From assembly GCA_032821775.1 (NCBI GenBank), contig JAVLRN010000008.1, forward strand, positions 868,001 to 932,000: 64,000 nt of DNA, given 5' to 3'. The notes beneath the pieces were generated by a model. The model ran no database searches, had not been told where the DNA came from, and saw only the letters and a program-made list of their open reading frames with translations. A program made the translations under genes and the position numbers. The stretch comes from Sanguinoderma infundibulare. Lineage: Eukaryota; Basidiomycota; Agaricomycetes; Polyporales; Polyporaceae. Shown here in pieces: positions 32,721 to 44,054 of this stretch. Position 1 is the first letter of the stretch. Each line of letters opens with the position of its first letter.

Positions 32721-35700
32721 ATGCGGCTGATCAACACGTATACTGGGGAGTTCGAGGAATTCGCAGATACCGCGGTCATCCCCGTGTACGCCATATTATC
32801 TCATACCTGGGATCCGAAGGGAGAACAATCGTATCAAGACGTAAAGAAGATACAAAAGAAGTACAGGACATCCCCCCGACCTGCATCCTTCCCCAGTCGC
32901 GGCGCCTTGTCTCCCAATCCGATCCCTCTGAGCGGGGCTGACGCTAGCTTGCACGAGCCATCCAGTCAGATAGACCGCGAGACCGCTGAAAGTGCGTCGA
33001 TCTCCTTGCTTGTTCGCAGTGAGCTGAGCTTATCTTTTATGACAGGTATTCCAGGTCCGTCGCGAGCAGCGCACCGCGAGAACGTTCGATTTTCCCTCAC
33101 TCCTCGAGACACGCCCATCCTATCCGGTATCTGGGATCCTTCTTGGGGCCTCTCGAAGAAGATCCGGAAGGCATGCGAGGTCGCGCGCCGTGATGGCTAC
33201 CAGTACATTTGGATCGACTCCTCTTGCATCAACAAGGCGAGCAGCACAGAGCTGTCCGAGGCCATCAACTCGATGCACAACTGGTACTGCGGAGCCCATG
33301 TCTGCTACGCCTTCCTGTCGGACGTGCCATTCGACGACGACGTGAGCGCAAGGGATTCGCGGTTTCGCCGGAGCCGGTGGTTCACCCGTGGGTGGACGCT
33401 TCAAGAGCTCATCGCGCCGCGGTTCGTGATCTTCCTCTCGGAGGATTGGAAGCGGAAGGGCATGAAAGACACATTGGTCGATGTTATCCGTGACATCACT
33501 CGTATCGACCGCGACATCCTGCTGCACGAGAAACCGCTGAGAGACGCAAGCGTCGCACAGCGAATGTCGTGGGCGGCCGATCGGGAAACGACACGGGTCG
33601 AGGATCGGGCGTACTGCCTACTGGGTATCTTCGGGATCAGCATGCCGACGCTGTACGGAGAGGGCGAGCAGGCGTTCAGGCGACTGCAAGAGGAGATCCT
33701 GAGGAGAATCCCCGACCAGAGCTTGTTCGCTTGGGGCTCCACGTACATGTTGCAAAACGCCCTACGCTTCGACCACGCATCTTTCCAAGGTCCGATAATT
33801 CCTGGAGGCTCTAAGTCTCTCTTCGCCCTGTCACCCGCATCCTTCGCCAATACCGTCGTCCGCGCCTCGCACCAAACCTTCGCAGATTTCCACCTCCCTC
33901 CCCTCGAATACAGCACCACTCCCTACGGCATTCGCACAAAACTCCTTCTCATACCCTGTAGGCCAATCCGTGTCCATGGTGAGAACGCTGAAGGGTACTT
34001 CGCGATCCTCGGATGCTCTAACCTTGACGCCGGCCCCCAAAAGCTTCTCGCTCGAGCCTGCTACATCCCCACCGCCGAGTCTCAGCCCAATTGCCTGTAC
34101 CCGGGAATGGTCGAGGTCGGGGGCGACCTCTTCGATACGCTTACTCTTTCCTTGGAGGATCTCAATTTCGGATCGCATGCATGCACCCAGATCAAGACCG
34201 TCTACCTCCCTCATCTCGATCAAGTGGACGTCTCCCCGAAACAAGTGGCCATCAATTGGAGATCTGTCGATACCCTAACTCTGACGCTTTCAGAACAGAG
34301 TCGCGCCGCACTACTACGGCAGCACCCTGGCTACACCGTTTCCGACTTTCAGCGTCCAAGTGAATACTATCCCAACACCCATTCCTTCACCCTCTCCAGC
34401 GAGTCGTTCGCCGTTCACATCAAATACCTGCACACAATATGCGAAAGCCACGAGGTCGTGATCGTGACTGCGCGTATCTGGGTCTTGTCTCTCGACGAGG
34501 ACGCCGACCAAGTGGACGATGCCGTGCCGTATGCCGCTACCACCTGGATCATCCACAGGTCCCTGTCGCCCATGACGTCTCCAATGTCAAGGAATCTTGC
34601 CCTTGTGTCGCCGTCAGGAGATGAAGTAACATTGGAGCTGTCGTTTGACCTCGTGGCGAGATCGCTTTACGACATCCACGTCGCAATCACGTCCGCGCCT
34701 CCAGACCCTCCCGAGGCTATGACTGCCGAGCATCACAAGCCAAGGATGCCTCACGGGAGCATCGAGATGATCCTCCGAGGATCCGTCAGGAACGCTTTGC
34801 GCGCGAAAGGCTACGCCGTCCATTTTGCACAGAGTCAAGACGATCCCAACACCCACACCTTGATCCTCTCCCATACCGATTTCATCATAACCATCCGCTA
34901 CTCACACAGAAACTTCGAGCTCGACCGCGACCTGCAGTCCTCGGAGCTGCTCTTCGTCGCCAGCGTGACTTTGGAGGCAAACTCGCGCGCCGACGCTTCA
35001 CATGCGTATCGGGACGGTCCGTTCACGCTGGTCTGGACGGACTGGTGCACTCCAGCGAAGGGATGGGAATGGCGCCTCGACCATGGACAGCTAGCTCTCA
35101 TCGGCCCGTCCAGAGAACCGCTGGCGCTCCGCCTCGGGCTCGAGCTAGCCTTCGACTCGGAGTACTACCTACACGTCGACGTCCTCCCCGAGCGAGGGTC
35201 TTTCCACCACCCGAAGCCTCCGAAGCACCCCTCGGAGAACCCGCTCTCCCTCGGTCTCAAAGGGCTGGCTCACCTCGGCGGAGCCATGTTGACATTGCGC
35301 GGGCGCACGAGGCGTGCGCTCGAGGCGCTGGGCTTCACCGTCCGTTTCCGAGAGGATCCGTTCGGGGTGCAGTCCCTCAAGCTTTCCTCTCCCAGCTTTG
35401 CCATCATCATCCAGTACTCGCACGTCGTCGAGGAGGACGGAACGGGGCTGACGTTGCTGGCGGACGTCAAGACGTGCGGCCCTTCCGATGATCCCCCGGG
35501 CCACGGAGCGTCATACGACCGTGACCGTAGTTCCCTCCCTTCCCATCAATGGCCGATAGTGTGGAACGTCGCTCGCACTCATTCGAGAACTCTTGGGGTG
35601 CATGAGACCATCCTCGCGCCGCAACCCGGAGTGGAGCTAACTCTGCGTCTCGGTTTCAGGATGGTGTGGTACTCCAAGTACCGCCTCGTCGTTGAGATGG

Positions 35701-35762
35701 ACAACAGATCGCCCCGTACCCAGAGCTTAGATGTGGACGATCTCTCGAGTTACAGGAGCTGA
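32721..35762 (+). CDS. HET-domain protein 2 with triplicated C-terminal module
   Basis: Paralogue of HET protein 1, with two exons (32721-32991 and 33046-35762) and a 54-nt intron at the same place and phase, giving 995 residues. The start MRLINTYTGEFEEF is aligned with the paralogues; the open frame upstream of it is taken as 5' UTR. The HET domain carries YAILSHTWDPKG, IWIDSSCINKAS, FTRGWTLQELIAPR, AQRMSWAADRETTR and LLGIFGISMPTLYGEGEQAF. The C-terminal half again holds three copies of the GY-V-F / DF-I-I-Y / LRLG--L---SEYY module. It lies between the two dioxygenases. Expected role: induction of cell death on non-self contact, by analogy with HET-domain proteins; no trigger is known. Confidence 0.9.
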   Translation: MRLINTYTGEFEEFADTAVIPVYAILSHTWDPKGEQSYQDVKKIQKKYRTSPRPASFPSRGALSPNPIPLSGADASLHEPSSQIDRETAESASISLLVRSELSLSFMTGIPGPSRAAHRENVRFSLTPRDTPILSGIWDPSWGLSKKIRKACEVARRDGYQYIWIDSSCINKASSTELSEAINSMHNWYCGAHVCYAFLSDVPFDDDVSARDSRFRRSRWFTRGWTLQELIAPRFVIFLSEDWKRKGMKDTLVDVIRDITRIDRDILLHEKPLRDASVAQRMSWAADRETTRVEDRAYCLLGIFGISMPTLYGEGEQAFRRLQEEILRRIPDQSLFAWGSTYMLQNALRFDHASFQGPIIPGGSKSLFALSPASFANTVVRASHQTFADFHLPPLEYSTTPYGIRTKLLLIPCRPIRVHGENAEGYFAILGCSNLDAGPQKLLARACYIPTAESQPNCLYPGMVEVGGDLFDTLTLSLEDLNFGSHACTQIKTVYLPHLDQVDVSPKQVAINWRSVDTLTLTLSEQSRAALLRQHPGYTVSDFQRPSEYYPNTHSFTLSSESFAVHIKYLHTICESHEVVIVTARIWVLSLDEDADQVDDAVPYAATTWIIHRSLSPMTSPMSRNLALVSPSGDEVTLELSFDLVARSLYDIHVAITSAPPDPPEAMTAEHHKPRMPHGSIEMILRGSVRNALRAKGYAVHFAQSQDDPNTHTLILSHTDFIITIRYSHRNFELDRDLQSSELLFVASVTLEANSRADASHAYRDGPFTLVWTDWCTPAKGWEWRLDHGQLALIGPSREPLALRLGLELAFDSEYYLHVDVLPERGSFHHPKPPKHPSENPLSLGLKGLAHLGGAMLTLRGRTRRALEALGFTVRFREDPFGVQSLKLSSPSFAIIIQYSHVVEEDGTGLTLLADVKTCGPSDDPPGHGASYDRDRSSLPSHQWPIVWNVARTHSRTLGVHETILAPQPGVELTLRLGFRMVWYSKYRLVVEMDNRSPRTQSLDVDDLSSYRS

Positions 35763-36580
35763 CAGGTTGGCATAAGACGAGGACGGAGGAGGCCGTGAGC
35801 CTGCCCATCAAACGCAGGCCCACCCGATTCTGCTCCGTCATCTCTTGTAATGTTTTACTTCAACACGACAGCGTCGCTACCGCGAGCACAAGACGAGCTC
35901 GCTTACCTGACACAAGATCCAACAGGGTGTACTGTGCGCCGTCTGATGCTTGCGCTCCCATGTGTGGTTGAACTGCTCCAATTCGGTTTCGCCCTCCCAG
36001 TGTGTTCATGATCGGGATCTGGCGCAGAGCAGATCGCGTCGTACAGGTGCCAGCACAGAAGCTGCCAAAAAAAGCTAAGGACCTGTCACGATTGAGAAAC
36101 CGTCACCGATGAGGATTGCATGAGGAAGAGAGAAGTCGTCCGCTGGTGGACGGGCAGAGTGGCGCTGACTCGGACGGTTAGGCGTCCTCCGGGCCGAGAA
36201 GCTATTACGGCCAAATCCGGCAAGCTTGACGCCCAAACTACCACATGTGGGCAAGCGAGTAGTCGCAAGTTGGCCTCTCCCCTCACATCATGTCTCGCCG
36301 GACGCGCCGTGGCATTCGCCTATAATTCTTACGTCTACTTTTACTGTTTCCTGGATTTTTCCTGGGTTGAACCCGGCACAGCAATTTTTCTAGGTGCGTC
36401 TGACACTCAGGCTCAGTGAAGTTCGCGCAAAAGCTGAAGCCGGTTGCAGAACGTTAGTCGCTATTCCCAATGCATATCCACAACTCTAAAATGGATTGAT
36501 ATACATTCTTAGAACGCTGACAGAACAAATACGGGATCCACCTCCAGCTCCGGAAACATCGAGACGCATGTTCAAAGGTC
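35763..36580. other. convergent 3' intergenic
   Basis: Lies between the 3' ends of HET 2 and dioxygenase B. It holds one dispersed-motif copy at 36213-36236 and no gene. Confidence 0.5.
36213..36236 (+). repeat. dispersed motif copy C
   Basis: AAATCC followed by GGCAAGCTTGACGCCCAA (one mismatch in the core to copies A and B), 345 bp beyond the stop of dioxygenase B. Confidence 0.55.
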
Positions 36581-38405
36581 TCAAGCACGACCACTCGCCT
36601 TCTTGCCCGCCTTCTTGCCTCCTTTCTGCGCACCTTCTTTCTCCTTGGCAGGCAAGACGAGCACGGCGTAAGAAAGGTATACGCTATCCTCCCGCCACGC
36701 CTGCGCCTCGTTGCCCACGTAGTTGCACTCCTCTTCTTCCTCCTGCTTGTAGGTGTGCAACGAACGCTTGAGGTCGAGCGAGAAGAACGGCACGTGCTCG
36801 ACACCCTTCAGCCACGGAGCCCCGCAATGCGCGTGGTCCTCTAGATCGCTTCCGGGATCGCCCTCTGCAGTCCTCATGAGGGCGTCGGCGTGGCCTTGGG
36901 TAAACGGATACACCCGGGTGCTGGCGCTCATGTTGTAGTCCTCGTAAGCGTCGTCCTCGTTGTACGAACCCCAGTCCGCGCACGTCTCGAGGACGATTGG
37001 CAGGTGCCTGACGTCGACCCCAGGCAGAGTACGTGCTGAGTCAAGAAGGAGCGCGTCGAACCCGCTGAGCTCGGTGGTTCCGAGGCAATACTTGCGCTCA
37101 AGGAGGATCCCGAACGGCGCCTCCATCTCGCCGATGAGCTTCGCGACGTCCCGGCGGACCTGCGACGACCGTTCCGTCTCGTTGTCCGTGGCCGAAGTCC
37201 GAAAGAGCTTGAAGGCGATCACGGCCCTGTACCCGCCCCGGACTTTGTCGACTTGGTGAGGCACGTCAGGGTAGAAGGCACACCAGCGGCCTTCGTGCGC
37301 GGGATGTTCTTTGCCGTCGACATTCAAGCCACCATCGTAAGTCGTATCGCCTAGGCCGAGGAGGAAGGTCCCAATTAAGTCCTTCTGAGGCGTGTCCCGG
37401 TGCGAGTGGAAGTGATCGTCTGGCCCGTAGAGGTGAATCTTGTACGGCTCGACGCGGATTCCTGAGTTCGGGAAGAAGTTCTGGTCCCATAGCTCCGCGA
37501 TGCGTTCCAGCAGCTCAGGTTCGACGGTGAATCCGGAAGCCGGAATCTCCTTGGCCCGACGGACTTCGGCGTTGACCTTCGTGACCTGTTCCTTCACGTC
37601 GCCGTACCCCGATACGTCCGCCTTACCATACCACTTCTTCAGGCGCTCTTCGACGACCTCTGTCTCTTCCTCCGTGAGCACAGGCGTTGTCTTATCTTCG
37701 TCCTCGAACTCGGAGCAAGGCGAGATGGTTCCGTCGAACTGGCAACCGTTCCTGGTGATCTTGAGATGGAACGGCTCGTCGAGGTAGCCGGACGCGGAGT
37801 TGTGGACCTGCTGGGCATGAATATTCGACAGCTCCTTGATCGCCTTCTGTTTGGCGGCCACAAGTGTCGTCAGTTCTGCGGTGGTTACGAGACGATGTGA
37901 GACGAACGACGTGCCTGATTCTTGGCTTCGCGTGTCATGTCTTTCTTGCTCAGCTCCTGCCGATCCTCGTTTCGCACGTCGTCTCTGGAGAGACTCTTTG
38001 GACCGCAGCTGAGCATCATGTCGCTTAGCTCATCGAACTTCGTCGGACTGTATCCGATTTCGCTTAGCTGATAGACCTCCTTCATCGCCTGAACAAGTTT
38101 CAGAGCGGAAGGCAGAGCCTCCACTCCAGCGATGCTCTCTTTCGGAGGGTCCTGCGCATCGCTCGTCTGATGACACAACGTGTGGTGGTCAGACAAAGGG
38201 ATAGGAATAGAATGCGACAACCCCGTACCGAATTTGATCCAGAGGGTCCGGCTTTTTTGCTCGCCGCCTTGGTAACTTTGCGTTGGCGTTTGGCGGGCGG
38301 TGGCTTCTGGGAAGGTGAAGCGGCGCGGGTTTGAGAGCGGGTGCGACGACGACCTGTAGTAACAGGGGGCGGGGAGGCAGGAGGCGGGGCGGACTTCCTA
38401 GGCAT
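36581..38405 (-). CDS. nuclear 2OG-Fe(II) dioxygenase B (prolyl-4-hydroxylase-like)
   Basis: Close paralogue of dioxygenase A with the same three-exon structure: 38405-38229, 38166 to about 37911, and 37875-36581, about 575 residues. The N-terminus, PPPAKRQRKVTKAASKK, is a strong nuclear-type basic cluster. The catalytic core has the iron motif HFHSHRDTP (H-x-D), YDGGLNVDGKEHPAHEGRW, a distal His in VPHQVD and an Arg-bearing GYRAVIAFKLFR. The exon 2/3 junction again requires an intron of 32-35 nt, and the sequence around it is identical to that in A. Most differences from A are scattered substitutions, which suggests an older duplication with both copies kept. Substrate is unknown. Confidence 0.86.
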
Positions 38406-38464
38406 GACGTGGTAGATGAGAGTAGAGAAAGAGATACAGTTGCGGTTGCAAGAAAGGTGGTTGG

Positions 38465-38471
38465 TCTTTAT
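38465..38471 (-). promoter_or_regulatory. TATA box of dioxygenase B
   Basis: TATAAAG on the minus strand, about 60 bp before the ATG at 38405. Dioxygenase A has a weaker CATAAAG at a similar distance. Confidence 0.5.
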
Positions 38472-38579
38472 AGTACTCGCGCTGCGGGGGGGGCGCCATC
38501 CGTCGGACTTTCAAACAATAAAAAAGCCAATGGGCCAGCGCATAGCCCGGAAATCGTAACGGCCCCACTATTGTGGGCC

Positions 38580-38593
38580 AAATATGGCAACCT
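38580..38593 (+). repeat. dispersed motif copy D (5' half only)
   Basis: AAATATGGCAACCT matches the first half of copies A and B and then diverges. It lies 175 bp upstream of the dioxygenase B start. Confidence 0.45.
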
Positions 38594-38800
38594 CCTGGGA
38601 AAAAGGATGTCTATTGCCTGGTGCCGCCCACGCCAGGCCGCGGATCGCCATGCATTGAGCATTCTCCTGGGTTCCCATGCATCCTGTGATAGACTTCTTT
38701 AGCTACTTTGACGACAATGACGTCAAAGCCGACCTGACCCGAGCCACTGGGCCACCAACCAATTTGAGGCACAGCGGCATGCAGCGCACGGAAGTGACTT

Positions 38801-39220
38801 CTATGAACGCAGTGTAAGGTCAGCCGATTGGTTTATGAGCGAGGCCTCGAAGAGCCTCTTGAATAGAGTGCGCAAAATGGTGCTTTCTACTCGGTTTCGG
38901 ACTGCGCACGGGTACCGCTTCTCGAAGTCGCTGAGCATCATATTGCGGAGTCGGCTGCCTAGCTCTGCCCCACCCGTGTAGCGGTCGAATCCAACGCCAT
39001 GCACGTTGATCTGGCTCGCGTCCTTGCTAGCATCTAAGGGATAGGAGCCGAGGAATGGATGCGAATATGGGTCGAGAGATTGTTCAGGCTCGGGGAGGCG
39101 TGAGGCTGTGGACCATGCGGCAATGGCTACCGGGCCGTGGCTGCGAATGCCGAGCAAACACAAGACCGAGGGCAGCTTGTAAGCATATAGGCAGTGACTT
39201 GAGAAGGCCTGACTACTCAC
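38801..39220 (-). CDS. unidentified ORF, possible terminal exon
   Basis: A 139-codon minus-strand frame that looks protein-like, with LPSVLCLLGIRSHGPVAIAA, then a turn-rich DPYSHPFLGSYPLDASKD and a helical, basic C-terminus (LRTLFKRLFEASL). The start is unclear, and an acceptor (CTTACAAG) near its 5' end suggests it could be the last exon of a larger gene, but no convincing upstream exons are visible. I recognise no family. It may be a relic. Confidence 0.35.
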   Translation of the reverse strand: MSSQAFSSHCLYAYKLPSVLCLLGIRSHGPVAIAAWSTASRLPEPEQSLDPYSHPFLGSYPLDASKDASQINVHGVGFDRYTGGAELGSRLRNMMLSDFEKRYPCAVRNRVESTILRTLFKRLFEASLINQSADLTLRS

Positions 39221-39994
39221 AAAACCAAGATTATCTGCTTTGGCTCCCTCTCCGCAGAACTCAATTCCATCCCAGGATGTGTTGATGCTTTGTGGAACTT
39301 TGTGTCAATCGCCGAGAGCGTGCATCGGTATCTTTTGATGAAGTTGGGGGGCGTGCATTGCTTCGTGAGCAGTGGAAGTTGAGGGGATGTCGGAACATAG
39401 TGGAAGTACAGTACCTAGGCGCGGCTCGCAGTCCTCTACGGTGGCTATCGGCAGTTGTTATCGAACTTTACATTAGGATTACAACCGTTTACTTACTTTA
39501 CTTACTCTTCGGCAACTCCCGGAAGTCCAAGTTTACAATGGCGCAGGTAATGCGGCGCCTAAAATAGAAAAGCTACCAATCGGCTTGTCATACGCAGTGT
39601 GTACACCACGGTGCTGTACTCGCGATGTGAGGCAGACAAATCGATTTGAAAACGTCCTAAAAATGCATGTGAGCATAGAGAAAATGGACTCGGGTTTGAT
39701 CGAATGTACTGTACGGGCGGCAAGTCAGGCTCGGTCTCGCTTTCAGTCATGCTATTCTTTCAAGCGAGGTGAACGCAATCACTTTGTGGATGTCAAAAAA
39801 CAGCTGTTTACTCACGTACAAGTTGACGTCCAACATCAATGGCGCACAGCCCCGTTCACAATAAGGACCCCGAGGTGCCGAGAGGTGCTAGCGTGAAATA
39901 AATGTTGTTGAAACCGTTCCGGGCTTTGAAAATGACTCCGAGTCTAGCTTCGCCAGGCATAACTGAGCGTGAGCCAGCGCACTGCGGACGTCTT

Positions 39995-40907
39995 GTAACG
40001 AGGACACGGTGCCCCAAGCGAACAAGCTCCCGTCGGATCCGCCTCAGGCCTCGGGCGTCGGGCCTCAGGTTCTTGCTCCTGTAGCCGCCTGAACGCCTGC
40101 TCCCCCTCGCCATAGAGCGTGGGCATGTCGGTCCGGAAAGATGCCCAGGCGTACGCGCGGTTCTCCGATCCGCGTCGTCTCCCGCTTGGTGGCCCAGGGG
40201 ATGCGCCAGTCCGCGACGCTCGCGTCCTGCAGCGACACGGCGATCGATGCGCGTGATGATGAGACCAGAGACGACCTCCACCAGGGTAGGGTGTCTTTCG
40301 TCCCGACGATCTTCCGCTCTGTCGAGAGACAGACGACCAGTCGCGGCGCGATGACCTAGGCTTGGCGCATCCATCCGCGCCGCGCTCTGGCGGTCGCATC
40401 GTTGACGGAGGGCACGCGTCCGGGAGGAAGGCGTAGCAAATCCCGGAGCCGCGCGGTACCAGGTGTACTGTATGTATATCGAGCGGATGGCCCACCGAGA
40501 GCTCCGAGCTGCTCGTCCCTGTCGATGCACCAGGAGTCGAGTGACCCAAAATGTATCGATAGCCACCCCGGCGCGTGACCTGAATCACATACCCGCCGGA
40601 TCTTCTCCGAGAGGCCCCAAGCGGGATGCCAGATGCTGGAAGGGACGGAATCGGGGATGGCGGCCAGGGTACTGTGGGGTATCCGAGTCAAGCGAGACAA
40701 TGGAGGAGACAGATAGCGAAGTCAGCATAACCAAGCAAGACGGAGGCCGTGCCATTTGCAGTCGAGAGCCTGTACTGTATGCTTCCTGTATCTTCCTGAC
40801 GTCTTGGCAAGTTTGCTCTCCCTCCGGACTCTAGCTATGTGACAGAATGGCGTGGGGGGGCTAAACTCGAGAACTCCGCCGTTTTTTTTCGTGTCGATCG
40901 AGCGCAT
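39995..40907 (-). pseudogene. HET-domain pseudogene
   Basis: Decayed fourth HET locus. It starts at 40907 with MRSIDTKKNGG, matching MRLIDTYTGEF of the intact paralogues. WHPAWGLSEKIRRVC (for WDP-WGLS-KIRK-C), the remnants of the ID--CID segment and YAFLPD follow. A long in-frame match, DMPTLYGEGEQAFRRLQEQ, comes near 40100. It ends at a relic of the DQSLFAWG region near 39998. Several frameshifts and small deletions separate these blocks, and the C-terminal modules are absent. It cannot encode a working HET domain. Confidence 0.85.
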
Positions 40908-41692
40908 GCCTGGAGTACATATCCCTATAACATCGGCGACCCCACACAGCATCAGTAACCCATAAGCATGAAGCGAAAGAAACGACGAGACACACACCGT
41001 GCAACGAGAAGATGACGATCGGTGGGATAGGGGACGCCGGTCGTGTTCGGGATTTGTACGACTCTTGCGGACTTACTCGTCGTGACAGCTACGCGTAGGA
41101 TGTGGAACTGAGACTTGTCAATGCATCATCTAGTACGCATATCCATCAGCTGTCAGGACACACTAGTACTGGCGAGCTGAGCACCATCTCCTAGTACCAC
41201 CTTCGTGCGCGCTCTCAGAAGCCCTAGAAGACGAGCGTAACGATCAGCAGATAATACGCCAGCAACTCGGAAAAGCAAAAGCGAAAGAGTGCAGGAAAAG
41301 AACTCGAGACCAAACCATGTATCGGTGTCCTGCTACGCACCTAGAAAATAGCCACATTGAGCACGGAAGGACGCCAGGAGCACTAAAACGAGCGTGTTAT
41401 GTAAAGCATTATGTACAGAGAGCGGACAGCAACAGACAGGAGTGCGAACCCCGATAGTTAGTATCCAGACGAAGACCATTGCTGATATCAGCGTCGTGGA
41501 GGATGCGGATGCGATGATAGTGTAGTCCATTAGACGGGGAGCGAGAGAGATGTGCGTGGAGAGGAGGACGTCCATGACCATGACGAGAACAGAGAGGGAT
41601 GCAGGACGAGCATCGACGAGAAGGAGGGTGGGTGGCAGAGGCGTATACTTTTCGCAAAGCGCAATCGACCGCACGGGCCGAGTGAGCCCCCG
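40908..41692. other. intergenic, no recognised gene
   Basis: Upstream of the HET pseudogene and downstream of the F-box gene. No coding signal was seen. Confidence 0.5.
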
Positions 41693-44054
41693 CTATTGCG
41701 GCGCGTACCCGACAAACTCGAACTGCGCCTCGCCCTCCTCGGTCGGGTTCGGCCAAACTGCCCACTCCGCCCCACTCAGAAACACCACCCTCCTCAGGCC
41801 CGGGCACGTCTTGTTCCAGAGCGCGAGGTGCGAGCGCTCGTGCACGCGCGGGAACGGCGTGTCCGTGTTCGTCGACCGTGCGCTCAGCGGCGGCGCCCCC
41901 GCGCCCAGCCCTCCCGCTCCCAGCCCTCCGACTCCTGCTGCACTGAGCCCGACGGTGGAGTTGCGCGCGGTGAGGTAGGCGGACACCGAGAAGGACGCGG
42001 ACGAGTTCGACGAGGTTGACGTCCGGTGGGCGGACAGCGGCGGGGACGCGGGCGGGAGCGGGAACTCGAGCAGGGGCGAAGTCGGGTGCGGCGGGGGCGA
42101 GTCGCGGAAGAGGGCGAGGGTGCGGAGGGCGCGGAAGCGCGAGAGGAAGCTCGCGACGAGCTTGTAGAGGATCTGGCAGATGCGCGATGCGAGAAGCGAG
42201 AGGCGTCAGTTGGGTTCGTTCAGGCGACAGAAGAGATGGAAGATAGAAGATAGAAGATGGTAGAGTGCGGAGGGAGGGCGGGGTGGAAGAAGGGGTTACC
42301 GATGCAGAAGATGGGAGAGGCTTCGCGTCAGGAAGTGGTCGCATTGTGGACGCTGAGAGATAGGATGGAAGAACGCGCTTAGGCCGCGCAGAGATGCGAG
42401 AGATGCAACTGGGCGATACGCGCGAAGAACACACCGAAAAGCACCGAGGACAAGCAACAGCGCGCGAGAGCGACCAACATCAAAGAACGCGAAAGCGCGT
42501 CCTACGCGGGGGGTAGCGACAAAAGAAACGCACAACGGGGCTCGAGCAGAGTGCGACACCGAAGAAATCACGCACCTCGTCGTCGAGCACCCAATGCACC
42601 TCGAGCGTCTCCAGAAAGTCCCCCAGCTCCGCCCCGGCCGACATGACGACGCGCTCGATCGTCCTCTGATCGATCTTGGTCGACACCGGCTGGACCGTTA
42701 CCACTTTGAGCGTGTCGCGCGCGGCGGCCAGGGCGCTCATGAGCGCCGACGGCCTTAACCCGTCGTAAAGTGTGGACTGTATGGGGACCTTGACGCGCGC
42801 GACGGGTCGGCCGGGCACGAGCGCGGCTGCTATAGATACAGGGCTTGTCAGCGTTTGTAGCTTGGGGAGGAGGGTTGCAGGGAAGGGCGAGCGGGCGACG
42901 TGTGACGGGGCGTCGGTGTCGGATTTAGAGTCGTTGCTAGGAGTCGAGGGGGTATCAGGTGTGTGGGGGGTATGTGGGCGGGAAGGATCCTTGTTGCCAT
43001 CGACGGGGTTCAACAGGGTCGGCGAGAGAGAGGGCAAGGCGAGGTCTGGGAGGTGGAGCGTATGTAAGGCGGGGTGGCGGGCGAGCCAGGAGAGAAGGGA
43101 GCGGAAGTCTTCGGGAGGGATGGTTTTAGAGTGCAAGGTCAGCGTTTGGAGGGAAAAGGTGGTGTGGGCTAGGATGCGGAGGTCGAAGTGCGGGAGGGCG
43201 AGGGTGTGGAGTTGGTCCATGTTTGTGAGCGCGATGGCGAAGGTGACTACGTTCAGGGACGTCGCGTCGCCCAAGGCGAAGCCGTCTGGCAGGGGCAGGT
43301 CGCGACAAGCGAATTTACGGACGAAGGATGCGAGATGTCGGTTCGAGGCAAGCAAGGAGACACATTGCTGGACGCGCTCGTCGTCGATGTCGCGGAGGTC
43401 GAGGTTGTCGTAAAGCGCAAGGCGCGCACCCCGCGACCACGACCTGGACACCTGCGCGAGCGAGAGGAGATCGGGCCGTGGTGCGTAGGAGAACACGAAA
43501 GCGAGGAGCTCCTGGGAAATGCGCCAGAGCGGGGGCTTGGGATGTGGGCTCGGGGGAATGTCTGGATCGAGGGCGGGGGAATGGGAATTGGCAGCGCGCC
43601 ATCGCGCAGCCTCGGCGGCCGCAGGGAGGGAAATGCTTCGCTTACGGTTTGGTCGGGGGTGTTGCTCCGGGGTTGCCACATGGTCCTCGAACTCATCCCG
43701 CTCGCCCAAATCGCTCGCTCTCCGCCCCAGGCCTGCGGGCATCCGGATATCGAGCGATGGGGCGGGGGACGGGGAGCGGCTCCGCCAGTACGCGAGGGGG
43801 CTGGCGACATTGCCGACGGGCGGATGCGCGGACTTGGGCGCGGCGGGGCGCGAGGTGAGCTTCGCGGCGAGCTTGTTGAGCGAGGAGGGGAAGTTGATGT
43901 GTTTGCGGAGGATGGATGGGGGCTTCTCGACCGAATAGATGGAGGCAGACGTCGTGCCGGACGTGCTCTTGCGACGGCCGTTGGCAGAGTCATGGAGCGT
44001 GGCAGATGAGGCGTGCCCGATGCCGTTTGTTTTGAAGCGCGAAAGGAACGACAT
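41693..44054 (-). CDS. F-box protein with low-complexity N-terminus
   Basis: Two exons, 44054-42576 and 42172-41693, give about 652 residues. A Ser/Pro/Arg-rich N-terminal region of ~165 residues precedes an F-box-like helix set (PPLWRISQELLAFVFSYAPRPDLLSLAQVSRSWSRGAR). Leucine-rich segments such as LHTLALPHFDLRIL, LQTLTLHSK and LHTLHLPDLALPSL follow, so it is probably an SCF substrate receptor. The second exon begins ILYKLVASFLSRFRALRTLALF and ends in a folded piece with CPGLRRVVFLSGAEWAVW. The 403-nt intron is long for this genome, and the first exon stays open 96 nt past the donor, so an unspliced shorter form is possible. A decayed fragment of this gene lies at 28798-28990. Confidence 0.84.

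Larger units (their letters stand above)
38406..39994. other. mostly non-coding, one unassigned ORF
   Basis: Upstream flank of dioxygenase B with a partial dispersed-motif copy at 38580. One better-looking minus-strand frame is listed separately (38801-39220). The remainder shows nothing. Confidence 0.45.

Noticed and set aside
41409..42434. 341-codon minus frame rich in Pro/Arg
   Set aside because: Out of frame with the F-box gene's second exon; composition is typical of a shadow.
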